Assembly: GCA_001769215.1 (NCBI GenBank) | Contig: MEOL01000030.1 | Coordinates: forward strand, 1-64,000 | Source of the DNA: Bacteroidetes bacterium GWF2_41_31 | Lineage (GTDB): Bacteria > Bacteroidota > Bacteroidia > Bacteroidales > F082 | Length of the DNA: 64,000 nucleotides | Direction: 5' to 3' | In this document: positions 8,643 to 19,328 of the stretch, in pieces | Layout: the number at the start of each line of letters is the position of its first letter | Numbering within the stretch: the stretch's first letter is position 1 | Translations under genes and position numbers: made by a program | Notes under the pieces: generated by a model | Told to the model about the DNA's origin: nothing | Database searches by the model: none | The model's input: only the letters and a program-made list of their open reading frames with translations

Positions 8643-9965
8643 ATGAAAATAACAATTGTTGGAACAGGATACGTTGGTTTAGTAACAGGTGCTTGTTTTT
8701 CAGAAGTCGGTATCGATGTGTACTGCGTTGATATTGACGAAAAAAAGATCGAAAACCTGAAAAATGGGATTATTCCTATTTATGAGCCCGGTTTGGAAGA
8801 AATTGTACAGCGAAATGTAGCCAAAGGACGTTTGCATTTTAGTACGAATCTGGCTGAGTGCCTTGATGGGGTGAGTGTTGTGTTTGGAGCCGTAGGCACA
8901 CCGCCCGATGAAGATGGAAGTGCAGATTTAAAATATGTACTACAGGTTGCAAGGCAGGTGGGCGAGCACATGAGTGACTACCTGATCATGGTTACAAAAA
9001 GTACCGTTCCTGTTGGTACTGCGGAAAAAGTGCGTAAAGCAATGAAAGAGGCACTTGATGCACGTAAGGTGGATATCCCGTTTGATGTGGCCTCCAATCC
9101 TGAATTTTTAAAAGAAGGCGCCGCTGTTGATGATTTCCTGAAACCCGATCGCATTGTTATTGGGGTGGATTCAATAAAAGCCCAAAAAGTAATGGAAAAA
9201 TTGTACAAACCCTTTACCATGAACGGGCATCCGGTTATTTTTATGGACATCGTGTCATCTGAAATGACCAAATACACAGCCAACGCGATGCTCGCGACCA
9301 AAATCAGCTTTATTAACGACATTGCAAACCTCTGTGAAATCGTGGGCGCCAATGTAAATATGGTTCGAAAAGGAATTGGCTCTGACCGCAGAATCGGACA
9401 ATATTTTATTTACCCCGGAACCGGTTATGGAGGCTCCTGTTTCCCAAAAGATGTAAAGGCACTTATTAAAACTTCTGATGAGAAGGGTTACAGCCTGGAG
9501 GTATTGAAAGCAGTTGAAAACGTGAACGAACGACAAAAATCAATTTTGTTTAACAAGGCCCTGAATTATTTTAATGGCGATTTAAAAGGAAAAACCTTTG
9601 CCATGTGGGGTTTGTCGTTTAAACCACAAACAGACGATATGCGTGAGGCCCCTTCATTGGTTATCATCAATAAACTGCTCGAAGCAGGTGCCAAAGTGAA
9701 AGCATACGATCCTGCTTCCATGCATGAAGCTCAACGTATCCTGGGCGGTTCGATTGAATTTGTTAAAGATCAATACGAAGCCCTCATCGATTCCGATGGA
9801 TTGTTCCTCGTTACCGAATGGCCCGAATTTAAATACCCTAATTTCAATGTGATGCGTAAGCTGCTTAAAACAAATGTTATTTTCGATGGCCGCAATGTGT
9901 ACGACAAGGCCGACATGAAAGAATTTAAGTTTGATTACTTTGGAATAGGGATTAATAACAATTAA
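8643..9965 (+). CDS. ugd: UDP-glucose 6-dehydrogenase
   Basis: 440 residues, the usual family length. It oxidises UDP-glucose to UDP-glucuronate with two NAD+. The N-terminal Rossmann domain opens with GTGYVGLVTG. The middle shows SNPEFLKEG and the catalytic Cys in GGSCFPKD (about residue 261). The C-terminal UDP-binding domain has MWGLSFKPQTDDMREAPS. It is the first gene of an operon; its product is the substrate of the decarboxylase encoded next (70 bp downstream). Together they make UDP-xylose for surface polysaccharide. Confidence 0.97.
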   Translation: MKITIVGTGYVGLVTGACFSEVGIDVYCVDIDEKKIENLKNGIIPIYEPGLEEIVQRNVAKGRLHFSTNLAECLDGVSVVFGAVGTPPDEDGSADLKYVLQVARQVGEHMSDYLIMVTKSTVPVGTAEKVRKAMKEALDARKVDIPFDVASNPEFLKEGAAVDDFLKPDRIVIGVDSIKAQKVMEKLYKPFTMNGHPVIFMDIVSSEMTKYTANAMLATKISFINDIANLCEIVGANVNMVRKGIGSDRRIGQYFIYPGTGYGGSCFPKDVKALIKTSDEKGYSLEVLKAVENVNERQKSILFNKALNYFNGDLKGKTFAMWGLSFKPQTDDMREAPSLVIINKLLEAGAKVKAYDPASMHEAQRILGGSIEFVKDQYEALIDSDGLFLVTEWPEFKYPNFNVMRKLLKTNVIFDGRNVYDKADMKEFKFDYFGIGINNN

Positions 9966-10035
9966 GATATTAAAAAAACCAGGGCTGTTTTGTATTTTGG
10001 AATGAGGTACAACCTGGACCATAAAACCTAAATAA

Positions 10036-10977
10036 ATGAAACGAATTCTTGTGACCGGTGGCGCCGGATTTGTTGGCTCACACCTTTGTGAACGCCTGCT
10101 TGGCGAAGGCAACGAAGTAATTTGCCTCGACAATTTCTTTACTGGACAAAAGCGAAACGTTGTTCATTTGTTGGATAATCCATTTTTTGAACTGGTTCGT
10201 CATGATGTGATCAATCCATTTGTGGTGGAGGTGGACGAAATCTATAACCTGGCATGTCCGGCTTCTCCCGTCCATTACCAGTATAACCCAATAAAAACGG
10301 TGAAGACTTCCGTTATGGGTGCCATCAACATGCTTGGCCTGGCCAAACGTATTCGTGCCAAAGTGTTACAAGCCTCCACCAGTGAGGTGTATGGTGATCC
10401 AAAAGTCCATCCCCAAACGGAGAGTTATTGGGGTCATGTGAACCCAATCGGAACCCGCTCATGCTATGATGAGGGTAAGCGTGTGGCCGAAACCCTGTTC
10501 ATGAATTATCATCAACAAAATGGCGTAAGGATTAAAATCATCCGGATTTTTAATACCTATGGGCCACACATGCATCCCAACGATGGCCGGGTGGTGTCCA
10601 ACTTCATTGTGCAGGCCCTCAAAGGAAATAACATCACGGTTTACGGTAAAGGTGATCAAACGCGGAGTTTTCAATATGTGGATGATTTAATCAATGGGAT
10701 GACCAAAATGATGGCTACTTCAGATGACTTTACCGGACCTGTGAATATCGGAAATCCTGGCGAATTTACCATCCTTGAACTGGCTCAGAAAGTCATTACG
10801 TTAATAGGCAGTAAATCAAAAATCGTGTACGAGCCATTGCCTGCTGATGACCCGTTGCAACGCCAGCCCGACATCTCCCTGGCCAGGGAAAAATTAAATT
10901 GGGAACCAAAGATTTCATTAGACAAGGGATTGGTTAAAACCATCGAATATTTTGATCAATTATTAAAAGAATCATGA
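10036..10977 (+). CDS. UDP-glucuronate decarboxylase (UDP-xylose synthase)
   Basis: 313 residues of the extended short-chain dehydrogenase family. NAD-binding [11 protein letters not shown] is at residues 8-18. The catalytic motif is YDEGKR (Tyr and Lys), preceded by the Ser/Thr of [35 protein letters not shown] is diagnostic of UXS enzymes rather than of dTDP-glucose dehydratase. It converts UDP-glucuronate to UDP-xylose, using the product of ugd just upstream. Its last codons overlap the next start by 4 bp, so translation is likely coupled. Confidence 0.93.
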   Translation: MKRILVTGGAGFVGSHLCERLLGEGNEVICLDNFFTGQKRNVVHLLDNPFFELVRHDVINPFVVEVDEIYNLACPASPVHYQYNPIKTVKTSVMGAINMLGLAKRIRAKVLQASTSEVYGDPKVHPQTESYWGHVNPIGTRSCYDEGKRVAETLFMNYHQQNGVRIKIIRIFNTYGPHMHPNDGRVVSNFIVQALKGNNITVYGKGDQTRSFQYVDDLINGMTKMMATSDDFTGPVNIGNPGEFTILELAQKVITLIGSKSKIVYEPLPADDPLQRQPDISLAREKLNWEPKISLDKGLVKTIEYFDQLLKES

Positions 10978-11834
10978 TACCTATTTTAGTTACAGGAAGC
11001 CTTGGTCAGCTTGGTAATGAAATAAAAAAACAGGCTGGCGATTTTCCCGGGTTCCACTTTTTTTACACCGATATCGACAACCTTGACCTGACCAACGAAA
11101 ATGCGGTCGCCAATTGGTTCAACAACAACAAACCGGTTGTTTGTCTGAATTGTGCGGCTTACACGGCTGTCGACAAGGCTGAGGATGACCGTGATCTGGC
11201 CTTGTTGGTGAATAAAACCGCCGTGGCCAATTTAGCAAAAAATTGTAAACGTCACAATACATTGTTGATCCATATTTCAACTGATTACGTCTTTAACGGG
11301 ATAAATTACAAACCCTACAATGAAGATGATGCAACCGCTCCAATTTCATTTTACGGTCTCTCAAAATTGGAAGGAGAAGTGGCTGTTCGGCAGTTTGCAG
11401 GCAGGGCAATCATCATCCGGACATCATGGCTTTATAGTGTTCATGGTAATAATTTTGTGAAAACAATGATAAGGTTGGGAAAAGAGCGAGAGAGTTTAAG
11501 CGTGGTGTTCGATCAAATTGGAACTCCCACCTTTGCCCGCGATCTGGCACAGGTCATGTTGCAGATGGCAGATCTATATTACGACAGGGAGGTCATGGAT
11601 ATTTTTCATTATAGCAACGAGGGTGTGATCAGCTGGTACGATTTTGCCAAAGCAATCATGGATGAAGCAGGTCTGTCATGCGAAATTAAAGCCATCGAAT
11701 CAAAGGATTTTCCAACCAAGACAAACCGACCTTTTTACAGTGTGCTAAACAAGGAAAAAATCAAAAACCAACTTCATATTGAGGTTCCCTATTGGCGAGA
11801 CAGCCTGCGGAAGATGATGAATGAATTAGAATAA
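10974..11834 (+). CDS. rfbD: dTDP-4-dehydrorhamnose reductase-like protein
   Basis: 286 residues, typical RmlD length. NADPH motif GSLGQLGNE is at residues 8-16. Family motifs include [23 protein letters not shown] and the catalytic YGLSKLEGE. It reduces dTDP-4-keto-6-deoxy-L-mannose to dTDP-L-rhamnose. The other rml genes (rmlA, B, C) are not in this window, so they must be elsewhere if the assignment holds. The start overlaps the UXS stop by 4 bp and the mutase follows after 11 bp. Confidence 0.88.
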   Translation: MIPILVTGSLGQLGNEIKKQAGDFPGFHFFYTDIDNLDLTNENAVANWFNNNKPVVCLNCAAYTAVDKAEDDRDLALLVNKTAVANLAKNCKRHNTLLIHISTDYVFNGINYKPYNEDDATAPISFYGLSKLEGEVAVRQFAGRAIIIRTSWLYSVHGNNFVKTMIRLGKERESLSVVFDQIGTPTFARDLAQVMLQMADLYYDREVMDIFHYSNEGVISWYDFAKAIMDEAGLSCEIKAIESKDFPTKTNRPFYSVLNKEKIKNQLHIEVPYWRDSLRKMMNELE

Positions 11835-11845
11835 AACCTAAAACG

Positions 11846-13585
11846 ATGAATACACCTATTATTGATCCCCAAGCACTCGCCAAGGCCAACAGTTGGCTTG
11901 CCGGAAATTATGATGCCGAAACCAAAGCCGCCATCAGGGAAATGATTGAAAACAATCCCCAGGAAGTTGTTGATTCGTTTTACCGCGACCTGGAATTTGG
12001 TACCGGAGGTCTTCGTGGCATTATGGGCGTTGGCTCGAACCGCATGAATAAATATACGGTGGGAGCTGCCACACAGGGTTTTGCGAATTATCTCAAAGCT
12101 AATTTCCCTGAGCAGCATCCTGTAAAGGTGGCCATCGCCTACGACTCACGCAACAACAGTTCCTATTTGGCTCAAATTACAGCCGATGTGTTTTCTGCCA
12201 ATGGCATACAGGTTTATTTGTTCAGTGCATTGCGCCCGGTACCGGAGCTTTCATTTGCCACCAGGTTTTATCATTGTCAGGGAGGAATCGTGATTACTGC
12301 CAGCCACAATCCAAAGGAGTACAATGGCTACAAGGCCTATTGGGATGATGGCGGACAGTTAATAAGCCCTCACGACAAAAATGTGATTGCCGAGGTTGAA
12401 AAAATTACCGATATCAGTGAAGTGAAATTTACAGCGGTACCTAACTTGATTCAGTTAATTGGTGAAGAAACCGATCAGGCCTACCTCAAATTGGTAAAGC
12501 AACTTTCTTTATCGCCGGAAGCCATCAAAAGGCAAAAAGATTTTAAAATTGTATACTCCTCCCTTCATGGTACCGGAATTACGCTGGTACCCAGGGCGCT
12601 GGCACTTTTTGGATTTGAACAGGTTTTTCTTGTTGAAGAACAGGCCGTCCCGGATGGCAATTTCCCCACCGTCAAATCGCCCAATCCGGAAGAATCCTCC
12701 GCCCTGGCCATGGCCATAGAAAAAGCTAAAAGCATCCGAGCCGATTTGGTGATGGCCACCGATCCCGATGCCGACCGGGTTGGAATCGCCATTCGCAAAG
12801 GAGATGACTTCATACTTCTTAATGGTAACCAGGCAGCCTCACTGCTGATTTACTATTTGCTTACCAAATGGAAAGAGAATGGGTTACTTACCGGAAATGA
12901 ATATATTGTAAAAACAATTGTGACTTCGGAGCTTCTGGCAAAAATCGCCGATAAATTTCATGTAGCGCATTACGATGTGCTTACCGGGTTTAAATATATT
13001 GCGGATATCATCAAGCGTTTTGAAGGCCAAAAAACCTTCATCGGAGGTGGAGAAGAGAGTTATGGGTACCTGGTGGGCGATTTTGTCCGCGACAAAGATG
13101 CCGTTATTTCGTGTGCCATGATTGCCGAAACAGCCGCCTGGGCAGCTGATAATGGCGTTGGTTTATACGATCTGTTGCTTGATATGTATGTTGAATATGG
13201 TCTTTATAAAGAAAGCCTGATTTCTGTGGTGAGAAAAGGGAAATCAGGGGCAGAGGAAATCCAATCGATGATGACCCAATTCAGGGCGAACCCGCCAACC
13301 ATGTTGGGTGGGAGCAAGGTAGTGGTTATCAAAGATTACCAATCCCAAAAAGTGCATCACCTGACCTCAGGAAATACCGAAGATATTCTCCTTCCGGCTT
13401 CCAACGTCCTTCAGTTTTTTACTGAGGATGGTGGAAAAGTGAGCGTAAGGCCTTCTGGTACGGAACCAAAAATCAAGTTTTACTTTGGTGTGGTGGCTCC
13501 TCTTTCGGATAAAAAATACTTTGCTCAGGTAGAGGAGGAGTTGGATAAAAAAATTGCACAGTATATGTTAGATTTGGGTGTATGA
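11846..13585 (+). CDS. Phosphoglucomutase/phosphomannomutase-type phosphohexomutase
   Basis: 579 residues, the length of the long phosphohexomutase subgroup. The four family motifs are present in order: active-site Ser in TASHNPKEYNGYK, metal-binding DPDADRVG, sugar-binding GGGEESYGY, and phosphate-binding RPSGTEPKIKFY near the end. It interconverts hexose 1- and 6-phosphates, supplying sugar 1-phosphates for the nucleotide-sugar enzymes upstream. The last bases overlap the DUF5063 gene by 4 bp. Specificity for glucose or mannose cannot be read from the motifs. Confidence 0.94.
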   Translation: MNTPIIDPQALAKANSWLAGNYDAETKAAIREMIENNPQEVVDSFYRDLEFGTGGLRGIMGVGSNRMNKYTVGAATQGFANYLKANFPEQHPVKVAIAYDSRNNSSYLAQITADVFSANGIQVYLFSALRPVPELSFATRFYHCQGGIVITASHNPKEYNGYKAYWDDGGQLISPHDKNVIAEVEKITDISEVKFTAVPNLIQLIGEETDQAYLKLVKQLSLSPEAIKRQKDFKIVYSSLHGTGITLVPRALALFGFEQVFLVEEQAVPDGNFPTVKSPNPEESSALAMAIEKAKSIRADLVMATDPDADRVGIAIRKGDDFILLNGNQAASLLIYYLLTKWKENGLLTGNEYIVKTIVTSELLAKIADKFHVAHYDVLTGFKYIADIIKRFEGQKTFIGGGEESYGYLVGDFVRDKDAVISCAMIAETAAWAADNGVGLYDLLLDMYVEYGLYKESLISVVRKGKSGAEEIQSMMTQFRANPPTMLGGSKVVVIKDYQSQKVHHLTSGNTEDILLPASNVLQFFTEDGGKVSVRPSGTEPKIKFYFGVVAPLSDKKYFAQVEEELDKKIAQYMLDLGV

Positions 13586-14115
13586 TGAATTCTGAAGACC
13601 AAACCATTTCAGCTCCTATACTCGACATGCTCACCGTGGCCAATGAGTATTGTTATTTTCTGGAAAACGTGGAACAGAAAAAAAAAGAACAAGTCCTGAT
13701 GTTTATGCAGCGGATTCTTCCCTTGTTGTACCTGAAGGGATCTCTGCTGCCCTCTATCGAACCTGAATATCCCGAAGCTGATGAAAGGTTTGTCGCCGAA
13801 GAAAAATGGGAGGTGCTTTTCACAAATTTGCGTGGGATTTTTGGTAAGGATGATGAATTCATGATAATTGACCCACAATACATCAACGATACGGAACCTC
13901 TCAAGGCCAGCATCTCCGAAAACCTGGCTGACATTTACCAGGATATGAAGGACTTTTTATTGCTTTATCAGCGCAACACGCATGCTGCCAGAGAGAATGC
14001 TGTTCATGACTGCGAAAAATTATTTGCCTCACATTGGGGATTTCGAATTGGGAATATCCTGGGGCGCATCCATTTTATGTTGCACGACGAACCTGATGAA
14101 TTCCCCTCCTTTTAG
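13582..14115 (+). CDS. DUF5063 domain-containing protein
   Basis: 177 residues, soluble, acidic and helical. The pattern LTVANEYCYFLENVEQ, LPLLYLKGSLLP, DMKDFLLLYQ and HWGFRIGNILGRIH matches the DUF5063 family as I know it from Bacteroidota, where it often sits near phosphohexomutase or ribonuclease genes. Function is unknown. The ATG overlaps the mutase stop by 4 bp, so it belongs to the same transcript. Confidence 0.8.
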   Translation: MMNSEDQTISAPILDMLTVANEYCYFLENVEQKKKEQVLMFMQRILPLLYLKGSLLPSIEPEYPEADERFVAEEKWEVLFTNLRGIFGKDDEFMIIDPQYINDTEPLKASISENLADIYQDMKDFLLLYQRNTHAARENAVHDCEKLFASHWGFRIGNILGRIHFMLHDEPDEFPSF

Positions 14116-14197
14116 TGAAAATACCCATTATTAGGTATCCCGGGCCAATCCATTAAAACGTTGCTTTGTACCTTATTTAATCAGGTACTGCCACTAC

Positions 14198-16681
14198 ATG
14201 AATCTTGCTGATCTTAAAAATGGGGATAGAGCCATCATCCTGAAAGTAAAAGGGCGCGGAGCTTTTCGGAAACGGATTATGGAAATGGGCTTTATCGCCG
14301 GAAAGCAAGTGATAGTCATTAAAAATGCCCCCTTGCGCGATCCGGTTGAATACAACCTGATGGGATACAATATTTCGTTGCGCCGCAGTGAAGCCTCCTT
14401 AATTGAAGTCATTCGTGGAACCGAAAACGGCGGCCCGGACAAAGACTTTAACGGCGTGTTCGAACTTGAACAGGCACTCAGGTTGACTCCCATAGATGCC
14501 AAACGCAAGGTGATCAATGTGGCATTGGTAGGAAACCCCAACTGCGGAAAGACTTCTCTGTTCAATTACGCTTCGCACAGCCATGAAAAAGTAGGGAATT
14601 ATGGTGGGATTACCGTGGATGCAAAAGAAGCCCGTTTTGAATATGGCGGATATACCTTCAAATTGACCGATTTACCCGGAACTTACTCTATAACAAGCTA
14701 TACCCCCGAAGAAATCTATGTGCGCGAACACCTGGTGAACGAATTGCCGGATGTCATCCTGAATGTAATTGATTCATCAAATATTGAACGTAACCTTTAC
14801 CTCACCACCCAGCTCATCGATATGGATTTGAAAGTGGTGATCGCGCTGAATATGTGGGATGAATTTGAAAGCAATGGAGATATCTTTAATTATCAGGCCC
14901 TTGGCCAGATGATGGGTATACCAATGGTACCTACGGTTGGTACCAAAGGCAAAGGATTTGAACTTCTGTTTGATAAAATTATTGCGGCCTATAACGATCA
15001 GGAACCGGTAATCAGACACGTACACATCAATTACGGGTATCAGATTGAACAATCGATCAGGAGACTGCAAAAGCTCATAAACCACGTTGGAAACGAAGAA
15101 CTGACCAACAAGGTTTCACCCCGGTATCTGGCCATTAAATTGTTGGAACAGGATGATTCTGAGTTGAAGCGGATTGAGACTTGCTCAAACGCCCGGGAGA
15201 TCAAGGAGGCTACTACCGAAGAAGCTAAGATCATCAGTGATTTACGTAAAGATACCGTTGAAACCGTTATTACGGATGCCAAATACGGTTTTATTGAAGG
15301 AGCGTTGAAAGAAACCCTGAAGCCGGCTCCGCTCAAAGACAACATTACACGCAGCCGTTTGATCGATAATATCGTTACCAGTCCGCTGTTGAGTTATCCC
15401 ATATTTCTTTTTGCCATTTGGTTAACTTTTCAATCTACTTTCTGGCTGGGCGACTACCCCATGCAGGGTGTCCAGTGGTTGATTTCCCGGACCGGTGATT
15501 TGGTTTCCGCTATTTTGCCTGATGGTATGTTGAAAGATTTGGTGATAGATGGTATTTTGGGTGGTGTGGGAGGCGTCATCATCTTTCTTCCCAACATCTT
15601 GATTTTGTTCTTTTTTCTTACCCTGATGGAAGCGTCGGGTTATATGGCCAGGGTGGCTTTTATCGTCGATAAACTGATGCACCGCATTGGTTTGCATGGT
15701 AAATCGTTTGTCCCCATGTTGATGGGGTTTGGGTGCAATGTGCCGGCCATCATGGCTACACGTACCATCGAGAACAAAAACGATCGGTTGGTAACGATGT
15801 TGATTATTCCTTTCATGTCATGTAGTGCGCGTTACCCGGTGTATATCCTGCTGATCAGTGCTTTCTTTTCTGAGATGAGAGGGACTATCCTGTTCGGTAT
15901 TTACCTCTTTGGTATCATGTTGGCTGGTTTTGTTGCCTGGATCATGAAAAAGACCTTGTTCAAAGTCCAAACCATCCCCTTTGTCATGGAGCTACCGCCT
16001 TACCGCGTTCCTGCGCTCAAATCATTACTAAAACAAACCTGGTTTAAAGGCGAACAATACCTTCGTAAGATGGGAACCATCATTCTGGTAGCAAGTCTAA
16101 TAATCTGGGTATTGGGTTATTTTCCCAAGGGATCTGCCATCGAAACCAATTATAAAAACCAAGTTCAGGAGCTTAATATCACCTTTCAGAATAAAACGAA
16201 CTCGCCTGAGTTTAAAAAGCAAGCTGACAACCTGAAGATGGAAAATATGAGGTTGAAGCAGGAAAATAGCTTCATTGGGCGCATCGGTAAATGGATTGAA
16301 CCAGCCATCGAACCATTGGGGTTCGACTGGAAAATGGGCGTTGCGCTGGTAGCAGGATCCGCCGCCAAAGAGGTAGTGGTAAGTACCCTGGGCGTTCTCT
16401 ACCAATCGCCTGATGGTGATTCACAGGGTCTGGTTCAGCGCATGAAAGACCAGAAATATGAATCGGGGGAACACAAGGGATCGCCTGTTTTTACCCCGCT
16501 TGTGGCTATCTCTTTTATGTTGTTTATTCTCATCTATTTCCCATGCATTGCTGTGGTGGCAGCCATTAAGAACGAATCGGGCAATTGGAAGTGGGCACTG
16601 TTTTTAACTGTTTATACTACCATTCTGGCCTACCTGATTTCGCTGATGGTTTTTCAGGCGGGTAGTTATTTGGGATTTTAA
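14198..16681 (+). CDS. feoB: Ferrous iron transporter, FeoA-FeoB fusion
   Basis: 827 residues. Residues 1-75 form a FeoA (SH3-like) domain, fused to FeoB. The cytoplasmic G domain has G1 GNPNCGKTS (112-120), the switch Thr in GNYGGITVD, DLPGTYS and NMWDE. The membrane part has about ten helices with the paired gate motifs, including MGFGCNVPAIMATRTI and PFMSCSARYPVY. A soluble insert of about 70 residues (ENSFIG and flanks) lies before the last helices. It imports Fe2+ with GTPase control. Fused FeoA-FeoB is a known arrangement in Bacteroidota. It starts 82 bp after the DUF5063 gene. Confidence 0.96.
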   Translation: MNLADLKNGDRAIILKVKGRGAFRKRIMEMGFIAGKQVIVIKNAPLRDPVEYNLMGYNISLRRSEASLIEVIRGTENGGPDKDFNGVFELEQALRLTPIDAKRKVINVALVGNPNCGKTSLFNYASHSHEKVGNYGGITVDAKEARFEYGGYTFKLTDLPGTYSITSYTPEEIYVREHLVNELPDVILNVIDSSNIERNLYLTTQLIDMDLKVVIALNMWDEFESNGDIFNYQALGQMMGIPMVPTVGTKGKGFELLFDKIIAAYNDQEPVIRHVHINYGYQIEQSIRRLQKLINHVGNEELTNKVSPRYLAIKLLEQDDSELKRIETCSNAREIKEATTEEAKIISDLRKDTVETVITDAKYGFIEGALKETLKPAPLKDNITRSRLIDNIVTSPLLSYPIFLFAIWLTFQSTFWLGDYPMQGVQWLISRTGDLVSAILPDGMLKDLVIDGILGGVGGVIIFLPNILILFFFLTLMEASGYMARVAFIVDKLMHRIGLHGKSFVPMLMGFGCNVPAIMATRTIENKNDRLVTMLIIPFMSCSARYPVYILLISAFFSEMRGTILFGIYLFGIMLAGFVAWIMKKTLFKVQTIPFVMELPPYRVPALKSLLKQTWFKGEQYLRKMGTIILVASLIIWVLGYFPKGSAIETNYKNQVQELNITFQNKTNSPEFKKQADNLKMENMRLKQENSFIGRIGKWIEPAIEPLGFDWKMGVALVAGSAAKEVVVSTLGVLYQSPDGDSQGLVQRMKDQKYESGEHKGSPVFTPLVAISFMLFILIYFPCIAVVAAIKNESGNWKWALFLTVYTTILAYLISLMVFQAGSYLGF

Positions 16682-16757
16682 ATACCGGGAATTTTCAGTG
16701 TTGAATTTATTTTTAAAACCTTTCTGTTCACAACTCCATTGATTGTAAAACTTTTCG

Positions 16758-16765
16758 TAGTTTTG
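16758..16765 (+). promoter_or_regulatory. Putative -7 box (TAGTTTTG) before the Hpt gene
   Basis: TAGTTTTG fits TAnnTTTG, 71 bp before the Hpt start. A TTG at 16739-16741 is 16 bp upstream, closer than the usual 19-20 bp. A short inverted repeat (GATCC, 3-base loop, GGATC) lies in the leader. Confidence 0.3.
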
Positions 16766-16835
16766 TTATCGTTGAGATCCTGCGGGATCAGCTTTCTAAG
16801 AAGTCTGGTAACCATTGATCAATAATGCTGTTTAC

Positions 16836-17183
16836 ATGAAAATAATTAACCCAGTACTGTTTAACGATACATTTCAATACTTTGATAAAGAGATTGTTGT
16901 GGAAATAATTGACATATTTATCAATGAATATGCTGAGCGGATGAGTAAAATTCACGAAGCCATTCAAAGCAAGAATTACGCGGATTTAAAGTTTAACGCG
17001 CACAGCATGAAAGGGGTGGTGGCAAATTTTGCAGTTCCTGATTTGCAGGCGCTTGCCCGGGATTTGGAGATCGCCGGCTCGGAACAAAACCTCACCAATG
17101 TGGAGGAAAAGTATCAAAAATTTTCTGAACAAAGCCAGTGGTTGGTGGACGATCTCAAGGAGATCAGGTCTCAGTTTTTATAA
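16836..17183 (+). CDS. Histidine phosphotransfer (Hpt) domain protein
   Basis: 115 residues from the ATG at 16836. A TTG-led extension to 16815 is possible but adds nothing conserved. The whole protein is one Hpt four-helix bundle. His-56 in NAHSMKGVVANFA is the expected phosphorylation site of phosphorelays. It should pass phosphate between a hybrid kinase and a response regulator, neither adjacent here. The C-terminus converges with and overlaps by 6 bp the TPR lipoprotein gene on the other strand. Confidence 0.85.
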   Translation: MKIINPVLFNDTFQYFDKEIVVEIIDIFINEYAERMSKIHEAIQSKNYADLKFNAHSMKGVVANFAVPDLQALARDLEIAGSEQNLTNVEEKYQKFSEQSQWLVDDLKEIRSQFL

Positions 17184-18224
17184 GCCCAGCCCGTTGTCGT
17201 CCAGCCGGTTTAATCCCTGCACGGCCAATGGATAATTAGGCAACAATTCAAGCGATTGTCTGTAATATTTTCTGGCACTTTGGTATTCCTCCAGGGCTTC
17301 GTGGGTACGACCCAGGTTATAAACTGCCTCCACATAAGTCGAGTCGAGATCAACAGCTTGTTGAAATTCCTGCAGAGCAGACTGAAAGTCTGTTAATTCA
17401 ACCAAACAAATGTATCCGGCATAATAAAATGCCCGTTTATTTTTTGGGTAATATTGAGTAACAAGGCGGAAGTTCTCAAGTGCCTCTTTAAACTTACCCT
17501 GTTCCTGGTACATCATTCCCAGGAAAAACAAAGCCCGTTCATCCTGAGGTCGCAACCAAAGTGCCTGTTTCAAGTATTGAACCGAGAGCGTGTCGCTTCG
17601 TGCGATGGATATGGCAGCTAATTGCATAAAGCTCATAAAGTTAACCGAATCAAGCCTCACAGATATTTGCAAGTTAAGAATGGAATTGGCGGTATCGCCC
17701 GCTTGCAGGAGCGAAATCCCTTTTATGTAAAATGATTCCGCGTGGTTCCTGTCAATCCTGATGGCCTGGTCTGCTGCGGAATTGGCGCCTTCGGGATTGT
17801 TCAGTATCAAATATACTTCTGCCAGTTTTAAGTAAGATGACACCTCTTCGGGATCGAGCTTGATGGCTTTTTTTAATGAAGTCAGGCTATTGTCCGTCTT
17901 TCCAAGAACCAGGTATATGTCGGAAAGGATTAGATAAAATGAAGGATTTTCAGGTTGAAGTGTAATGGCCTGGTTTAGATCGCGCAAGGCGGGATCGATG
18001 TTTCCATTTTTGAGATAGGCCCTTGCCCTGTCAGCGAACAAATCCGCGCGTGATGAATCTTCCATGATTTGCCTGGTGAGCAGGGCAATGGAGTCCGTCC
18101 CGATCTTTTCGGTTGATTCATTTTGCCTTAATGCAGTATCGCACCCTGAAAACAAAATCAGGGTGAAAAGCCCTGCTGCTAAACAAATTGTGCCACAAAA
18201 TTTCATAGTAACATGATTTCTCAT
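17178..18224 (-). CDS. TPR-repeat lipoprotein
   Basis: 348 residues. A signal peptide ends with a lipobox-like LFSGC (Cys-28), so it is probably lipid-anchored. The rest consists of about eight tetratricopeptide repeats of 34 residues, for example DPALRDLNQAITLQPENPSFYLILSDIYLVLGKTDN-type units, here seen as alternating NPSFYLILSDIYL and TYVEAVYNLGRTHEALEEY. TPR proteins hold partner proteins together; the partner is unknown. An ATG at 18206 could be the true start. recA lies upstream, separated by a terminator. Confidence 0.85.
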   Translation of the reverse strand: MRNHVTMKFCGTICLAAGLFTLILFSGCDTALRQNESTEKIGTDSIALLTRQIMEDSSRADLFADRARAYLKNGNIDPALRDLNQAITLQPENPSFYLILSDIYLVLGKTDNSLTSLKKAIKLDPEEVSSYLKLAEVYLILNNPEGANSAADQAIRIDRNHAESFYIKGISLLQAGDTANSILNLQISVRLDSVNFMSFMQLAAISIARSDTLSVQYLKQALWLRPQDERALFFLGMMYQEQGKFKEALENFRLVTQYYPKNKRAFYYAGYICLVELTDFQSALQEFQQAVDLDSTYVEAVYNLGRTHEALEEYQSARKYYRQSLELLPNYPLAVQGLNRLDDNGLGL

Positions 18225-18240
18225 ACCTGATTATTCAAAA

Positions 18241-18284
18241 GGAAAAAAAACAGGAGGGGGATGAAAATCCGGCCTCCTGTTTCA
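18241..18284 (-). terminator. Rho-independent terminator of recA
   Basis: Perfect 10-bp stem AAACAGGAGG (18248-18257) with CCTCCTGTTT (18273-18282). On the minus strand it is followed by eight U residues. It lies 8 bp after the recA stop. Confidence 0.88.
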
Positions 18285-18291
18285 ACTATAT

Positions 18292-19317
18292 TTATTTGGC
18301 CGACATGGTTTCCGTGATTTTCTGGGTAAGTTCCATCACCAGATCAGGATTGTCTGCCAGCAGGCTTTTAACACCATCGCGACCCTGTCCAAGTTTTGTT
18401 TCGCCATAACTAAACCACGATCCGCTCTTCTTGATGATGTTTAACTCAACTCCCAGATCGATAATCTCTCCGATCCTTGAAATTCCTTCACCATAAACGA
18501 TGTCGAATTCGGCTTTTTTAAAGGGTGGGGCCACTTTGTTCTTAACAACTTTCACCCGAACCCGGTTGCCGGAGATGTTTTCGCCATCCTTTATCTGGCT
18601 TACTTTGCGGATATCCAGGCGAATAGATGCGTAAAATTTCAGCGCATTACCTCCGGTGGTTGTTTCCGGGTTGCCAAACATCACTCCGATTTTTTCGCGC
18701 AACTGGTTGATGAACACACAAATGGTGCCGGTACGGCTGATATTGGCTGTTAATTTACGCAACGCCTGCGACATCAACCTGGCCTGGAGACCCATTTTTG
18801 AATCGCCCATCTCACCTTCTATTTCACTTTTCGGTGTTAACGCGGCAACCGAGTCGATAACCACCACATCAATGGCGGCACTGCGAATCAGGCTGTCGGC
18901 AATTTCCAGAGCCTGTTCACCATGATCAGGTTGCGAAACAAACAGGTTTGCTGTATCTACGCCCAATTTTTCGGCGTAAAACCGATCGAAGGCATGTTCT
19001 GCATCAATAAAGGCCGCTATGCCACCCGCTTTTTGTGCCTCTGCGATCAGGTGAAGCGCGAGGGTGGTTTTGCCCGAAGACTCGGGACCATATATTTCAA
19101 CAACGCGGCCTTTGGGGTAACCACCTACTCCCATGGCATCATCAAGGGCAATACTGCCACTGGAGATGGATGAAATTTTTTCGATGGCTGAATCACCCAA
19201 CCGCATGATGGCACCTTTGCCATAGCTCTTTTCAATACTACCCAAAGTTGCTTCGAGGGATTTTAGTTTTTCTTGTCTTAATTTGTCCGCGTTTTCTTTA
19301 GCTTTATCTACTGCCAT
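18292..19317 (-). CDS. recA: Recombinase RecA
   Basis: 341 residues. It forms filaments on single-stranded DNA, drives strand exchange and triggers LexA-type cleavage. Walker A GPESSGKT is at 77-84. [21 protein letters not shown] (Walker B and loop L1) and the L2 region [21 protein letters not shown] are near-identical to the family consensus. The gene follows bcp by 11 bp on the same strand, so both likely share the promoter at 19806. I see no SOS-type box that I could name. Confidence 0.99.
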   Translation of the reverse strand: MAVDKAKENADKLRQEKLKSLEATLGSIEKSYGKGAIMRLGDSAIEKISSISSGSIALDDAMGVGGYPKGRVVEIYGPESSGKTTLALHLIAEAQKAGGIAAFIDAEHAFDRFYAEKLGVDTANLFVSQPDHGEQALEIADSLIRSAAIDVVVIDSVAALTPKSEIEGEMGDSKMGLQARLMSQALRKLTANISRTGTICVFINQLREKIGVMFGNPETTTGGNALKFYASIRLDIRKVSQIKDGENISGNRVRVKVVKNKVAPPFKKAEFDIVYGEGISRIGEIIDLGVELNIIKKSGSWFSYGETKLGQGRDGVKSLLADNPDLVMELTQKITETMSAK

Positions 19318-19328
19318 AATCCAAGGGT

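Noticed and set aside
10974..11834. Reading the rmlD-like gene as part of a full dTDP-rhamnose operon
   Set aside because: rmlA, rmlB and rmlC are not in the window; only the reductase is supported.
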